Assembly (NCBI RefSeq): GCF_007826885.1
Contig: NZ_ML675593.1
Span: 21,865-68,942 of the forward strand
Source: Candidatus Nitrosocosmicus arcticus
Lineage (GTDB): Archaea > Thermoproteota > Nitrososphaeria > Nitrososphaerales > Nitrososphaeraceae
Length of the DNA: 47,078 nt
Reading direction: 5' to 3'
A program made the position numbers and the translations under genes. Every line of letters starts with the position of its first letter. Positions within the stretch are counted from its first letter, which is position 1. Below, piece after piece: positions 1-8,750 of the stretch. The notes beneath the pieces are model-generated. The model was not told where the DNA came from, searched no databases, and worked only from the letters and a program-made list of their open reading frames with translations.

Positions 1-38
1 TAGGTGCCGTCGGCGTGGACGGTCAGGGTGCCGAACTT
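1..38 (-). other. GC-rich foreign-looking fragment at window edge
   Basis: The first ~38 bases are strongly GC-rich, unlike everything after them. Read on the minus strand they give KFGTLTVHADGTY, which resembles the repeated core of bacterial VCBS/cadherin-like adhesins (GTLTVNADGSYTY style). The sequence turns abruptly AT-rich at about base 40. It may be a chimeric contig end or contamination rather than part of this genome. The piece is too short to call a gene. Confidence 0.4.
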
Positions 39-738
39 GTTTATTATCCAATAATCAATCTATTATAGGGTATTAAATAAATTTATTGGCTCTGATTTGA
101 ATTGAAATACAATAAAAACATAGTAACGATCTCAAAATATAACATTTTGTCACTAAAATATTGACTATGATGGCTTAATTTAAAATTTTTGGTAATAACT
201 AACCTTATAAGGGGATAATTCTTAACAATTCCAATCAACTATTCAGACTAGTAATGTAATGATGATTCCCATGTTCTAGTCATTTCCAAAATTAACCAAT
301 ATTAGAATCAAAATCGCGTCTATCTAGGTTTATCAATGTATGCAAATATAGATCATGATGGCAAAAATTTAAAGTTTACAGAAGTATGTAACATATGAAT
401 ATTCGCCCATAGATACCACAAAATATTCTAGTTGGTTGAATTTGACAAAATGAATGGACAAAATTGGTATGAAATTATAGTAAATCATATATTTTGTTGA
501 TTAAATAATTTCAAAAAAATCTTGATTATTCAAATTTGCATATTGATTTTCCCCGGTTGATACACATGTACAAGATTTTGTATATTTTTGTTCCGCTCGA
601 TTTCAAATAAATCAAAAGGGTTAAAGGTTAACACGTTCAAATTTGATTCCAACTTGTGTAATATCACGAATTTTTAACCCCTTAAAATTAGATTGAAATA
701 TCTTTTCTGGCAGTAATCATGTAAACATTCCACCTAGG
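39..738. other. Intergenic, AT-rich, no gene seen
   Basis: About 700 bases with stop codons in all frames and no recognisable protein, tRNA or repeat. I see only AT-rich sequence before the promoter of the VTT-family gene. Confidence 0.5.
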
Positions 739-776
739 TTATAAAAAAACAGTAATTAATCAAGAATAATTACTGT
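739..776 (+). promoter_or_regulatory. TATA box plus perfect 10-bp palindrome before the VTT gene
   Basis: A TATA-like stretch (ttataaaaaa, 739-748) is followed directly by a perfect inverted repeat: ACAGTAATTA at 749-758 and TAATTACTGT at 767-776, with an 8-base spacer. Transcription from this TATA box should start around 765-770, inside the palindrome and about 15-20 bases before the ATG at 787. That placement suits an operator for a dimeric repressor. A hairpin at the very 5' end of the mRNA is the alternative. Confidence 0.5.
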
Positions 777-786
777 ACTTATTACC

Positions 787-1440
787 ATGGAGGTCTTTGA
801 CTTTATACACTTCATTGAGGGAATGGACTACTTAGCAGTATTTCTATTGACATTTATTTCTGCGGTGTTAATTATTGTCCCAATTCCTTATTTTCCCATT
901 CTAATGACAGCAGTTTTAGTCACTAATTTAGATCCAAATTTAATAGTTCTACTTGGCGCACTTGGAGCCGTAAGTGCTAAATCAATTGTATATATGATTA
1001 GCTATTATGGAACAAACATTGGTAATTTAAAAAGAAACTTTAATTCAGAAGATTATCCAGAAACTTACAGAATCCTAAGAAAATATGGAGGTTTAACAAT
1101 ATTTCTGGCAGGTATTACACCTATTCCGGACAATATTATTTTTATTCCATTTGGAATGTATAGATATAATCCTCTAAAATTCATCTTGATCACATTTTTT
1201 TCGAAAATGCTACTGAATATAATAGTCGTATGGGGAACAATAATTATTGGTAAACCAATAATAGGAAATTTTTCTGAAATGTCGTTAGATATTAATACGT
1301 TAATGGTTGCAGTAATAATATCATTAGTCGTATTTAGTATTTTATTCGTATTCTTCTTAAAGATTAAATGGGCTGCTTTTCTCGAAAGGTTTTTTGTAAA
1401 AATAAAATCGTTGAGAAAAAATAAAAGTAGAAATTCATAG
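787..1440 (+). CDS. VTT/DedA-like membrane protein
   Basis: A 217-residue integral membrane protein with about five or six hydrophobic segments. The middle part (roughly residues 105-145) has the pattern of the SNARE-associated/VTT (DedA, YqaA) family: a conserved Gly, then a TPIPDN motif, an aromatic and Gly-rich segment, then a long hydrophobic helix. Family members act in membrane homeostasis, and some move lipids between leaflets. No substrate can be read from this sequence. The C-terminus is strongly basic (KIKSLRKNKS), as expected for a cytoplasmic tail. The ATG at 787 is chosen because a TATA box and palindrome sit just before it. The agmatinase-family gene follows on the same strand after about 100 bases. 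Confidence 0.7.
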   Translation: MEVFDFIHFIEGMDYLAVFLLTFISAVLIIVPIPYFPILMTAVLVTNLDPNLIVLLGALGAVSAKSIVYMISYYGTNIGNLKRNFNSEDYPETYRILRKYGGLTIFLAGITPIPDNIIFIPFGMYRYNPLKFILITFFSKMLLNIIVVWGTIIIGKPIIGNFSEMSLDINTLMVAVIISLVVFSILFVFFLKIKWAAFLERFFVKIKSLRKNKSRNS

Positions 1441-1536
1441 TGACGGTTGCTGATAATCTACTACCATATTAAGATTCATTGTCAGATGAATTAATTTGGA
1501 GCAAGATTATTATGAAAACTAATGAAATACTGATAC

Positions 1537-2400
1537 ATGGTTATTTTTAATTATTCGAATGTAAATGAGGTCTCAAAAGCTGATATTGTTATAATTGGTG
1601 TACCTGATGAATCTAAATCCCACTCGAAGAGAAAGGGTACAATAAAGGGTCCAGACATTCTTCGAAGATCATCCAACGAATATAACTTTTTTGAGAGAGG
1701 AGGAAAAACTATTCCTATATGTCCAATGCGCGGAGTAATAGATGGAAAATGCATTATTGACTACGGGAATATTAGGAGAGAGGACTTGTACCGACTAATA
1801 TTTGAGCTAGTTTCCTCAAAAAAAATTCCCATCGTCATAGGAGGAGACCATTCGATTACTACTATTATATTGCATGCAATAGGGGACCATATTGGTAAAA
1901 CGGGACTATTCTATTTTGATGCTCATCCCGACTTTGTTTCAACGACATATGACTATTATGGTTCTGTATTGTATGATGCTTCTAGATGGATAGATTTTAA
2001 CGAAAGTATTTTAATAGGAACGCGCTCGGCCGAGCCAGAAGAATTAGAAAATGCATTGAAAGTAGGATTAGACATTGTTACGCCTCTAGATATAAATGAA
2101 TTCGGAATTACGAATATTATGGATAGAGTGAAAGCAAAAAGCAACAAAGGTAAGAAGTATATTTCCATTGATCTTGATTGTTTGGATCCAGCCTTTGCTC
2201 CGGGGGTTTCAGTCCCCTCAGCAGGTGGTCTATCAAGTATTGATTTGATAACTCTGATTAAGTTGGCAGTTGGTTCAGGTATTCTCGGTCTTGATATTGT
2301 GGAACTCTCACCGGATTTTGACATCAATAACGCAACCTCAATTCTAGCTTCTAGAATCTTGCTTGAATCGATTGCTTCAATTGATCTCGCGCAATGTTAA
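1537..2400 (+). CDS. Agmatinase/arginase family ureohydrolase
   Basis: A 287-residue ureohydrolase, expected to split a guanidino compound such as agmatine (giving putrescine) or arginine into urea and an amine. All six binuclear manganese ligands are visible: His105 in GGDHS, Asp128, His130 and Asp132 in DAHPD, and Asp212 and Asp214 in SIDLDCLDP. The length is normal for the family. The substrate cannot be settled by eye. Archaeal members are often agmatinases that feed polyamine synthesis, and guanidine- or formiminoglutamate-type hydrolases share these motifs. It lies about 100 bases after the VTT gene on the same strand, but no functional link is evident. Confidence 0.85.
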   Translation: MVIFNYSNVNEVSKADIVIIGVPDESKSHSKRKGTIKGPDILRRSSNEYNFFERGGKTIPICPMRGVIDGKCIIDYGNIRREDLYRLIFELVSSKKIPIVIGGDHSITTIILHAIGDHIGKTGLFYFDAHPDFVSTTYDYYGSVLYDASRWIDFNESILIGTRSAEPEELENALKVGLDIVTPLDINEFGITNIMDRVKAKSNKGKKYISIDLDCLDPAFAPGVSVPSAGGLSSIDLITLIKLAVGSGILGLDIVELSPDFDINNATSILASRILLESIASIDLAQC

Positions 2401-2585
2401 CTTTTATTGTTTCTAAAATTTAATACTAGATATATAATTACTAGTAATATATTTTTCTAACTAATCTAATCTAGAGATCTACAACAACATTTCAGATAAG
2501 ATAATTTTTTATAAAATATTTATGATCATATGGATAGAAAAGTTAACTAAATTATATAAGCAAGTTGTCCCTGTTTTAATCTAAA

Positions 2586-4067
2586 ATGCCAAAGGCAATA
2601 CTAGATTTTCCTCCAGGGCCATCATCAAAATTTTCTCTAAGATTATTACGTCAATTATCAAAAGATCCAATCAAAACATTAAGTGATTTTGCTCAAAGTT
2701 ATGGAGAGATCACTCACTTTAAAGTTGGTAATGGTCATGTATATTTAATAAATAATCCAGATTACATTGAAAAGATTTTGATCTATAACCATAAAAATTT
2801 TAAAAAAGGTAAAAGGCTGCAAACAGCCAAAAGATTGTTGGGCGAAGGTTTAGTAACAAGCGAGGGTGAGAAGCATGATAGTCAGAGAAAAATAATTCAC
2901 CCATTGTTTTTACCAAAGAGAATTGCTTCTTATGGTCAAATCGTTGTGGACAAGACATCCTTGATGTGTAAAGAATGGGAAGACGGCTCCATCATGGATA
3001 TTCATAAAGAAATGATGAATGTTACTCTAAGAATAATTTGTAAATCTATTATGAATTATGAAATTGATTCCGAAGAGGCATCCAAATTTTCGTCTGCATT
3101 AGAAGTTTCAAAGAAATACTTTAAACGCCTTCAACATCCAATAGGACACATTTTGGATCATTTTGAAATTCTACCGGAAGTATCTAAAAGTAGGGAATCA
3201 ATAAAAACACTTGATTCCATAGTTTATCAATTAATTGAAGATAGGAAGAAGAATATCAGTACAGATAATGGTGTAGGATCAAGTAGACAAGTAGATCAGG
3301 AGGATGACTTGTTATCCAGACTAATACAAGCACAATTACTATCAACCATTAGATCAAAAGTGGAGCAAAATAATGAATTTGACAAACATCAAACTAATGC
3401 AATATCGGACCTTAACCCCATGACAGATCAGCAAATTAGAGACAATATTATAACCATGCTCATAGCAGGACACGAAACCACATCAAATGCAGTTACATGG
3501 ACATATTATCTCATATCCCAACATCCGGAGGTAGAACAAAAAATGTTTGAAGAAATAGATTCACTACTTTTAAAAAATAGTGATGGAAAGAAAAAGATTT
3601 ATGGAAATCCAAGTATCAAAGATCTTCCCAAATTCAAGTATATTGAAAAAATATTTAGAGAATCAATGCGCATTTATCCACCTGTTTGGAGCATTGGCAG
3701 GTTGGTTGAAGAAGATTATTTGATTGATAAATATACAATTCCAAAAGGTTCTTCAATCCTAATGAGTCAATATGTCATGCACCATGATAGTCGATATTAT
3801 GACAATCCGAGCGAATTCAATCCCGACAGATGGACTGATGAGTTTAAAAGACACTTACCAAGATTTAGTTACTTTCCATTTGGAGGAGGACTACGCGGTT
3901 GTATAGGGGAATCTTTCGCATGGCAAGAGGGCATACTACTAATCGCTACCGTTTCAAGCTATTGGAAATTAGAGCTTATCCCAGATCAGAAAATTAGAAT
4001 GGATCCCGGAATCACACTTAATCCAAAAAATGGCATAAAGATGAAGTCAAGCATCAGATCGACATGA
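2586..4067 (+). CDS. Cytochrome P450
   Basis: A 493-residue cytochrome P450, a heme-thiolate monooxygenase. The oxygen-activating I-helix motif AGHETT is at residues 294-299, the ExxR motif at Glu359-Arg362, and the heme loop FGGGLRGCIG carries the axial Cys439. There is no N-terminal membrane anchor, so it is probably soluble, like bacterial CYPs. The sequence begins with a Pro-rich FPPGPSS segment, as in many CYP102/CYP110-like proteins. No ferredoxin or ferredoxin reductase partner lies next to it; the nearest ferredoxin is at about 19 kb. The substrate is unknown. P450s are patchy in archaea, so horizontal acquisition is plausible, but base composition matches its neighbours. The ATG at 2586 follows a probable TATA at about 2553-2560. 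Confidence 0.93.
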   Translation: MPKAILDFPPGPSSKFSLRLLRQLSKDPIKTLSDFAQSYGEITHFKVGNGHVYLINNPDYIEKILIYNHKNFKKGKRLQTAKRLLGEGLVTSEGEKHDSQRKIIHPLFLPKRIASYGQIVVDKTSLMCKEWEDGSIMDIHKEMMNVTLRIICKSIMNYEIDSEEASKFSSALEVSKKYFKRLQHPIGHILDHFEILPEVSKSRESIKTLDSIVYQLIEDRKKNISTDNGVGSSRQVDQEDDLLSRLIQAQLLSTIRSKVEQNNEFDKHQTNAISDLNPMTDQQIRDNIITMLIAGHETTSNAVTWTYYLISQHPEVEQKMFEEIDSLLLKNSDGKKKIYGNPSIKDLPKFKYIEKIFRESMRIYPPVWSIGRLVEEDYLIDKYTIPKGSSILMSQYVMHHDSRYYDNPSEFNPDRWTDEFKRHLPRFSYFPFGGGLRGCIGESFAWQEGILLIATVSSYWKLELIPDQKIRMDPGITLNPKNGIKMKSSIRST

Positions 4068-4153
4068 AGTCAGATATCATTAACCATATCTTGCTTAAAT
4101 ACAAAATGACACAATTTATGAATCAAAGAATAAAATGAAATAGTGGTATAGAG

Positions 4154-4687
4154 ATGAGATTTAAATCAGTAAGACAAGTTGAAAAATTAAATAAGAGAAA
4201 AGTTATCACCCATTCAATTATACAATTTGCGCTTACATTATTTTTACTCTATAGTTCATTTTTCATCATTGGAGTTCCAATCGAGTTTATAGTCCCCTAT
4301 TTGATTGTTTTTGGTGTCGTACTATATCTAGCCAACAAATATTCCGATAAGACATTAAGATTCTATAAAAATAGTAAAGATATAATTTTTGTTGATCTCG
4401 GATGGTTTTCCAACATCTGCTATATATTGGCCACCGTAACGCGTATAGTCATTACTTCTCTTGGCATAATTTTGAGGCTTGGATTACTCGAAAAAATAGG
4501 AATGGATTCTGAATTGACTTTCTTTTTCTTTGGAGAGGCCATATCGATATTTATACTGGTTACAATCATTTTTGACTTTTTATTAATTTACGGTAAAGCT
4601 GTGTTAGCCGGTATGCACAGAAGAATGTTAGTTCATTATAAGTTGATATTGAGTGGAAAAGAACAAGTAAAAGAGGAAACCAAATAG
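4154..4687 (+). CDS. Four-helix membrane protein, unknown
   Basis: A 177-residue membrane protein that I do not recognise. After a basic N-terminus (RQVEKLNKRKV) there are about four hydrophobic segments, near residues 20-42, 47-62, 84-108 and 120-147. A positively charged tail follows (HRRMLVHYK, ending KEQVKEETK). It starts about 85 bases after the P450 gene on the same strand and could be co-transcribed with it. Codon use resembles its neighbours. Confidence 0.6.
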   Translation: MRFKSVRQVEKLNKRKVITHSIIQFALTLFLLYSSFFIIGVPIEFIVPYLIVFGVVLYLANKYSDKTLRFYKNSKDIIFVDLGWFSNICYILATVTRIVITSLGIILRLGLLEKIGMDSELTFFFFGEAISIFILVTIIFDFLLIYGKAVLAGMHRRMLVHYKLILSGKEQVKEETK

Positions 4688-4739
4688 ATTTTTTACATCC
4701 TCATTAGAATTATCTCGAATTTAACTTTTGTATATTCGG

Positions 4740-4757
4740 CGACTCAAGTTGACGTCG
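4740..4757. other. Bulged inverted repeat between convergent genes
   Basis: The sequence CGACTCAA-g-TTGAcGTCG can form an 8-bp stem with one bulged C. It lies between the ends of two convergent genes (stops at 4687 and 4930). A bidirectional 3'-end structure is possible, but no clear T-run follows directly. Confidence 0.25.
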
Positions 4758-4929
4758 ATATTATTATTAATATCCCATCCAAGAATATTTTTTTGGATCA
4801 AAGGGCAATCTCGATTTCGAACAACAACTATTTGAATTCTCACTGCTGCCGGATATTTCTAGTATATCAGAATCGATTAAGCAATAATAATGCAACAGCA
4901 TATGATAATTGATTTGATTATGGGATATG

Positions 4930-5910
4930 TTATAGCCTATGCCTAATATTTCTTAATTTTTTTGTATATAGATAAAACTGATCAGAGTAATCAATTGATT
5001 CGAAACTAAGAAATTTTCTCAAATCGAGAAATGTCGGTAAAAAAACCTGAATATTATCAAATCGCTTATCATTATGATATTTCTCTAACAAGAGATAAAT
5101 GACTTTCGAGTACAACGACCTTTTAATACAACTAAAGTAACTAATCTGTATCACAGATTTTTTGTCAAAGCTATCTTGACTAACAATCGTTTTTATCATT
5201 ACAACTCCTACTATTCTATTATCTTCATTTAAAACAATCAATAATTCATTACCCTTGATGAGTAAAACTAAATTTGAATAATTCATATTGGATTTATAGA
5301 ATCTCCAGGAATCAAAATATCTATCATCCATAAACTTTGTAGTATTAGGATTAGATAAGTATCTGAGAATCTTGGGGACGTCAGCCAACTGTGGTGTCTT
5401 TATAACCAATTTCAATGATAGCATATTTGTAGATGTGGATAATTTCTTGCCAGTAAATCCTAATTTTTCTATATTTACATTATAATAATTGCAGTCGAAG
5501 AGTTTCAAAAATCCTAATTTTTCTAGCATTTTTTGCGAGGCAAAATTACCTTGAGAAACTAAAGCACAGCATTCATTTAGGTTATTCTCGATTCCATAAT
5601 TAATACTATGATTTAAGAGGGCGGTAGCAAAACCATTGTTTCTATATAACTTACTTATCCTTAATCCTTCAATCCACAATGAATTATTTGAACATTTGAG
5701 AATATGGATGATTCCTACGAAATCTGATTTTGAAATTAAAGATGATAAATGAGTTTCACAGACAAATAACAGACCCGATGGCTCACATATCCAATTATCC
5801 CAAACTCTATCAATATAATCCCCCCATGCAAATGTATTCATGCAAAAATCCAGGACTTTATTTTTGTCAGAGGATCTAGCCCTACGGATATTCATGTCAA
5901 GAATGATCAA
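4930..5910 (-). CDS. GNAT-family N-acetyltransferase, probably two tandem domains
   Basis: A 326-residue protein. The first half (about residues 3-150) is a clear GNAT domain. It starts IRRARSSDKNKVLDF, has the acetyl-CoA-binding motif A as LRISKLYRNNGFATALL, and ends with an N-x-ASQKMLEKLGF segment typical of motif B. The second half (about residues 165-326) looks like a degenerate GNAT-like partner lacking a clear RxxGxG loop. The acceptor is unknown. The gene is convergent with the upstream membrane-protein gene. It begins MIILDMNIRRARSS; an internal ATG at residue 6 (MNIRRA) is an equally good start. Confidence 0.75.
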   Translation of the reverse strand: MIILDMNIRRARSSDKNKVLDFCMNTFAWGDYIDRVWDNWICEPSGLLFVCETHLSSLISKSDFVGIIHILKCSNNSLWIEGLRISKLYRNNGFATALLNHSINYGIENNLNECCALVSQGNFASQKMLEKLGFLKLFDCNYYNVNIEKLGFTGKKLSTSTNMLSLKLVIKTPQLADVPKILRYLSNPNTTKFMDDRYFDSWRFYKSNMNYSNLVLLIKGNELLIVLNEDNRIVGVVMIKTIVSQDSFDKKSVIQISYFSCIKRSLYSKVIYLLLEKYHNDKRFDNIQVFLPTFLDLRKFLSFESIDYSDQFYLYTKKLRNIRHRL

Positions 5911-6181
5911 AGAACTCCCGAATATTATTTAATATACCGATCCAAATCATCATAATCCCTATATGTTACTAAATGTAATTTTTCAAAATGATATAAAGAA
6001 TATTCAACCATCAAGGGGGACAATCCAAATGAAAAACCAAGAATAGAGTAGTTAGATTCCTTCTGTTTTATGAGATTTAAGAAATCTTTCGAGTGGTGCT
6101 AGAGGGAGATGAGAGATATTTGATAAATCTTTTAGACATTGATCTTTTAGTTTATTATAAAGTAAAATATATCCAAACTAT

Positions 6182-6391
6182 ATGCTGAAGAGTACGTATG
6201 ACTATATTCTAACAATTTGCTACGTTTGGTTGATTATTATCGGTTTTTTTATAGTCATTACATTTGAAATAATGATTCTTTTAGGTTTCATATTCCCTCT
6301 TCTCATAATAATCATACTAAACAGAGAAAAGAAAATCAATATCAAAAATAGCAGCAAAAATCGAGATAGAGAGGGGAACCCTACATTGTGA
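6182..6391 (+). CDS. Small membrane protein, two transmembrane helices
   Basis: A 69-residue protein with two adjoining hydrophobic stretches (about residues 8-30 and 31-46), then a basic, Asn- and Lys-rich tail. I do not recognise a family. It lies alone between a divergent GNAT gene and a convergent zinc-ribbon gene. A TATA-like stretch is just before it (aaagtaaaatat, about 6161-6172). The gene is short but has a plausible promoter. Confidence 0.45.
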   Translation: MLKSTYDYILTICYVWLIIIGFFIVITFEIMILLGFIFPLLIIIILNREKKINIKNSSKNRDREGNPTL

Positions 6392-6482
6392 TAGCTAAGT
6401 TCTTGTTTTCTTAATAATTTTGAATAGGATAGAATTGATAAATTTTGAATATCTTTAAAAAAATAGAGATATTTGTTACTTG

Positions 6483-6860
6483 CTAATCAAAATCAAAAAA
6501 GTCGTTGAAAAATCCTCGTCTTTTCTTTTTGTAACCATGCTGACCAGATTCATAACGATGATCGTCATCATGATCATGATCATAGTCGTCGTTTCTGTAT
6601 TGTCTTATTTCCCTTGGATGATCGTCATAATTTCCAGGACGTTCATTTGAATATGTAGGACGTTCATTTGAATATGTAGGACGTTCATTTGAATATGTAG
6701 GATCCTCATCATATTTTTTTGAAGCATTAGCGATTTTTTCTATTTCACCTCTATCTAGCCATATACCTTTACAAGACGGGCAGAAATCGATATCAACTCC
6801 ATATCTTTGATTGGTTCTCATCATGGTTGAACAATTAGGACAAGTTAATTCGTTAACCAT
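6483..6860 (-). CDS. TFIIB-type zinc-ribbon protein with heptad repeat tail
   Basis: A 125-residue protein. Residues 7-42 form a zf-TFIIB-type zinc ribbon: CPNC, then CPSC, followed by the signature GIWLDRGEIEKI. The role of this family is unclear; the domain usually binds zinc. The tail has three exact copies of the heptapeptide TYSNERP, encoded by three exact 21-bp DNA repeats. An acidic, His- and Asp-rich segment (DYDHDHDDDH) follows, which could bind metal, and then a basic-aromatic end (KKKRRGFFNDFFDFD). A decayed relative lies at about 45.1-45.3 kb. Confidence 0.8.
   Translation of the reverse strand: MVNELTCPNCSTMMRTNQRYGVDIDFCPSCKGIWLDRGEIEKIANASKKYDEDPTYSNERPTYSNERPTYSNERPGNYDDHPREIRQYRNDDYDHDHDDDHRYESGQHGYKKKRRGFFNDFFDFD
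6636..6698 (-). repeat. Three exact 21-bp tandem repeats inside a CDS
   Basis: Three exact copies at 6636-6656, 6657-6677 and 6678-6698 encode TYSNERP three times in the zinc-ribbon protein. Identity at the DNA level suggests recent slippage expansion. Confidence 0.9.
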
Positions 6861-7058
6861 ACAGAAAATAAGATTTTTCCAATATTAATCTATTTTGTCG
6901 TAAATCTTATCGAGATAAGATAATGTTATCCGATAATAATTAATGTATTCATTACTTTGTAACAACAAACAACATTTTTAATGCCTTTTTACATAAACAT
7001 CGAGAATTGTACGCGTAAAATTGAAAAGCCTTTTAATTAATTGCATTGTAATTACTTC

Positions 7059-7817
7059 ATGAAACTGAATGGAAAAGTAACTATAATTACAGGTGCATCG
7101 GGTGGGATTGGAAAATCAGTAGCACAAAAAGTTCTTGAAGAAGGTAGTAAAGTAGTTTTAGTTTCTAGAAATAAAAATAAATTAAAAAAAACAGTAGAGG
7201 AGTTGGACAAGAATGATAATTTGATATATGTAGCAGCTGATGTATCTCATGAATCTGAAGTATTAAGTGTCATTGAACAAACTTTGACTGCTTTCGATAA
7301 AATAGATAATCTCGTAAATTGTGCAGCAATAATTAATGATCCTACACCATTTCATTTGATGACTGAAGATCAATGGACAAACTTGATGAATGTTAATCTG
7401 AAAGGAACGTTTCAGCCTATCAAAGCAGTGATTCCCTTGATGATCGAACAAAAATCAGGTAATATAATCAATATATCATCATTATTGGGAATAAGAGCCA
7501 TACCAAAAGTACCATTTTCAGTATATGGTGTCACAAAGGCAGGTATCATAATGTTAACCAAAAGTATAGCAGTAGAATACGGACAATACAATATAAGATG
7601 TAATTGTATAGCACCATCGACTATTCGCAGTCCTATGATGGAGCCCTATTTACAGGACGAAAACGCAAAAAGGATGTTAGAGGGATCATTTCCATTAAAA
7701 AGAATTGGCGATCCAGAGGATGTTGCTAATGCCATTTTATTTTTAGCTTCAGATGATTCAAAATGGATAACCGGAACAGTGATGACGCTAGATGGAGGAA
7801 TATCAGCTAAACTATAA
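7059..7817 (+). CDS. Short-chain dehydrogenase/reductase (SDR)
   Basis: A classical SDR oxidoreductase using NAD(P)H. From the ATG at 7059 it has the Rossmann motif TGASGGIG at residues 11-18 and an NCAA segment in place of NNAG. The catalytic Ser lies in NISSLLG (S140/S141), with Tyr156 and Lys160 in YGVTK. The end, TGTVMTLDGG, is the usual SDR C-terminal signature. The start at 7059 (MKLNGKVTIITGA) is preferred to a TTG at 7041, because family members begin a few residues before the first beta strand. The substrate is unknown; FabG-like ketoacyl or sugar/alcohol reductases look alike. It is a stand-alone gene. Confidence 0.88.
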   Translation: MKLNGKVTIITGASGGIGKSVAQKVLEEGSKVVLVSRNKNKLKKTVEELDKNDNLIYVAADVSHESEVLSVIEQTLTAFDKIDNLVNCAAIINDPTPFHLMTEDQWTNLMNVNLKGTFQPIKAVIPLMIEQKSGNIINISSLLGIRAIPKVPFSVYGVTKAGIIMLTKSIAVEYGQYNIRCNCIAPSTIRSPMMEPYLQDENAKRMLEGSFPLKRIGDPEDVANAILFLASDDSKWITGTVMTLDGGISAKL

Positions 7818-8267
7818 TATCTTCAAAGCAAAAAATAATGAGATATTGTTAAATACTTATTTTTTTCCATTAAATTTTGATTTCTTAATAGTTTTGTAAG
7901 TACTGTCCTATTGTACGCCTCAAATTTCTTGAAATCAGGAACCACTAATGAACAATTCACGGAATAATATTTGAAACTCTTTATTCTTTATTAGAATTAG
8001 TTATTAAGAAAACTATTTTATAAATAGGCGACAAAGTAGTTAGTATAATCGATAACTGTCATATCAGACAGTATATACAAAAAAGGAAATATCATGAAAA
8101 TAGTTAAAAATAGAAAATACAAAAATAATTAATATTTGTTTCACTAGTCATGTTTTAAATTGCTAAAATACTGCAAACCAGTTCTTCTTTAATATAACCC
8201 TAAAGTCTCAGATGAAAGTGAGAGTCGCTGGGGGAATCACTCCAATTATATTCCAAATGCCAGAGAA
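7818..8267. other. Intergenic region with one small palindrome
   Basis: No gene recognised. ACTGTC (8055-8060) and GACAGT (8067-8072) form a perfect 6-bp inverted repeat. AATATCT/AGATATT just after the SDR stop could be a weak terminator hairpin. A short hairpin TCTCA(GATGAAAG)TGAGA lies near 8207-8224, in a locally more GC-rich patch before the CRISPR-like repeats. It might be a transcribed leader or an RNA, but I cannot assign it. Confidence 0.35.
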
Positions 8268-8448
8268 AAATAAATCTCAAATTCCATACCGAAGGATTGA
8301 AACGTTACTGTCTTTGTGTTTGTAGTTGTAAGTGCAGTTCTCTGAAAGGTTAATCCATTAGAACAAGATTGAAATCGAAAGAATCAGGCTGACGCAGCAG
8401 GTACAACCCACACTCTGAAAGGTTAATCCATTAGAACAAGGATTCAAT
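8268..8448 (+). CRISPR. CRISPR-like remnant array (two good repeats, one degenerate)
   Basis: Two 36-bp repeats sit at 8340-8375 and 8413-8448. Their first 28 bases (CTCTGAAAGGTTAATCCATT then AGAACAAG) are identical, separated by a 37-bp unique spacer (8376-8412). The first ends in ATTGAAAT, matching the 8-base ATTGAAA(N) crRNA handle of archaeal type I repeats. The second has a decayed 3' end (gattcaat), as usual for a trailer-end repeat. A third, diverged repeat ends in GGATTGAAAC at about 8303, leaving a 36-bp spacer (8304-8339), so the period of about 73 bp is kept. No cas gene is in the window. This is best read as an orphan or decaying mini-array. Confidence 0.6.
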
Positions 8449-8750
8449 AATTAATAATGAATTATGATGTAAGTTATTGTTTATTTATTAACCAAACTCC
8501 AAATTCTTTTGTAATTTACTAGACTTTATATTTATTTATTTATTTTTATTAAATACTATTAATTTCTTATAAAATTTATTTTATTATTGTGAATCAATAT
8601 TCTTCTTATATTTTACGCTATAGTAAGGAAAAGATACAAAATGACGGATTTGACGGAGAAATGACGAGAAATTCTATTTACTTATAAACCTAGTCACATT
8701 AATATAATTATTATAGATTTAATTGATCAAAGTCGTTAAAAGAATCACTA

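Noticed and set aside
1956-2327. 123-codon open frame on the minus strand
   Set aside because: It lies wholly inside the ureohydrolase gene, whose six metal ligands prove the plus-strand frame.
8094-8132. 12-codon basic mini-ORF (MKIVKNRKYKNN)
   Set aside because: A purine-rich stretch precedes it, but it is too short and low-complexity to support.
8205-8260. C/D box guide RNA or ribozyme
   Set aside because: There is an imperfect C-box-like GATGA, but no matching D box or hammerhead core could be found.
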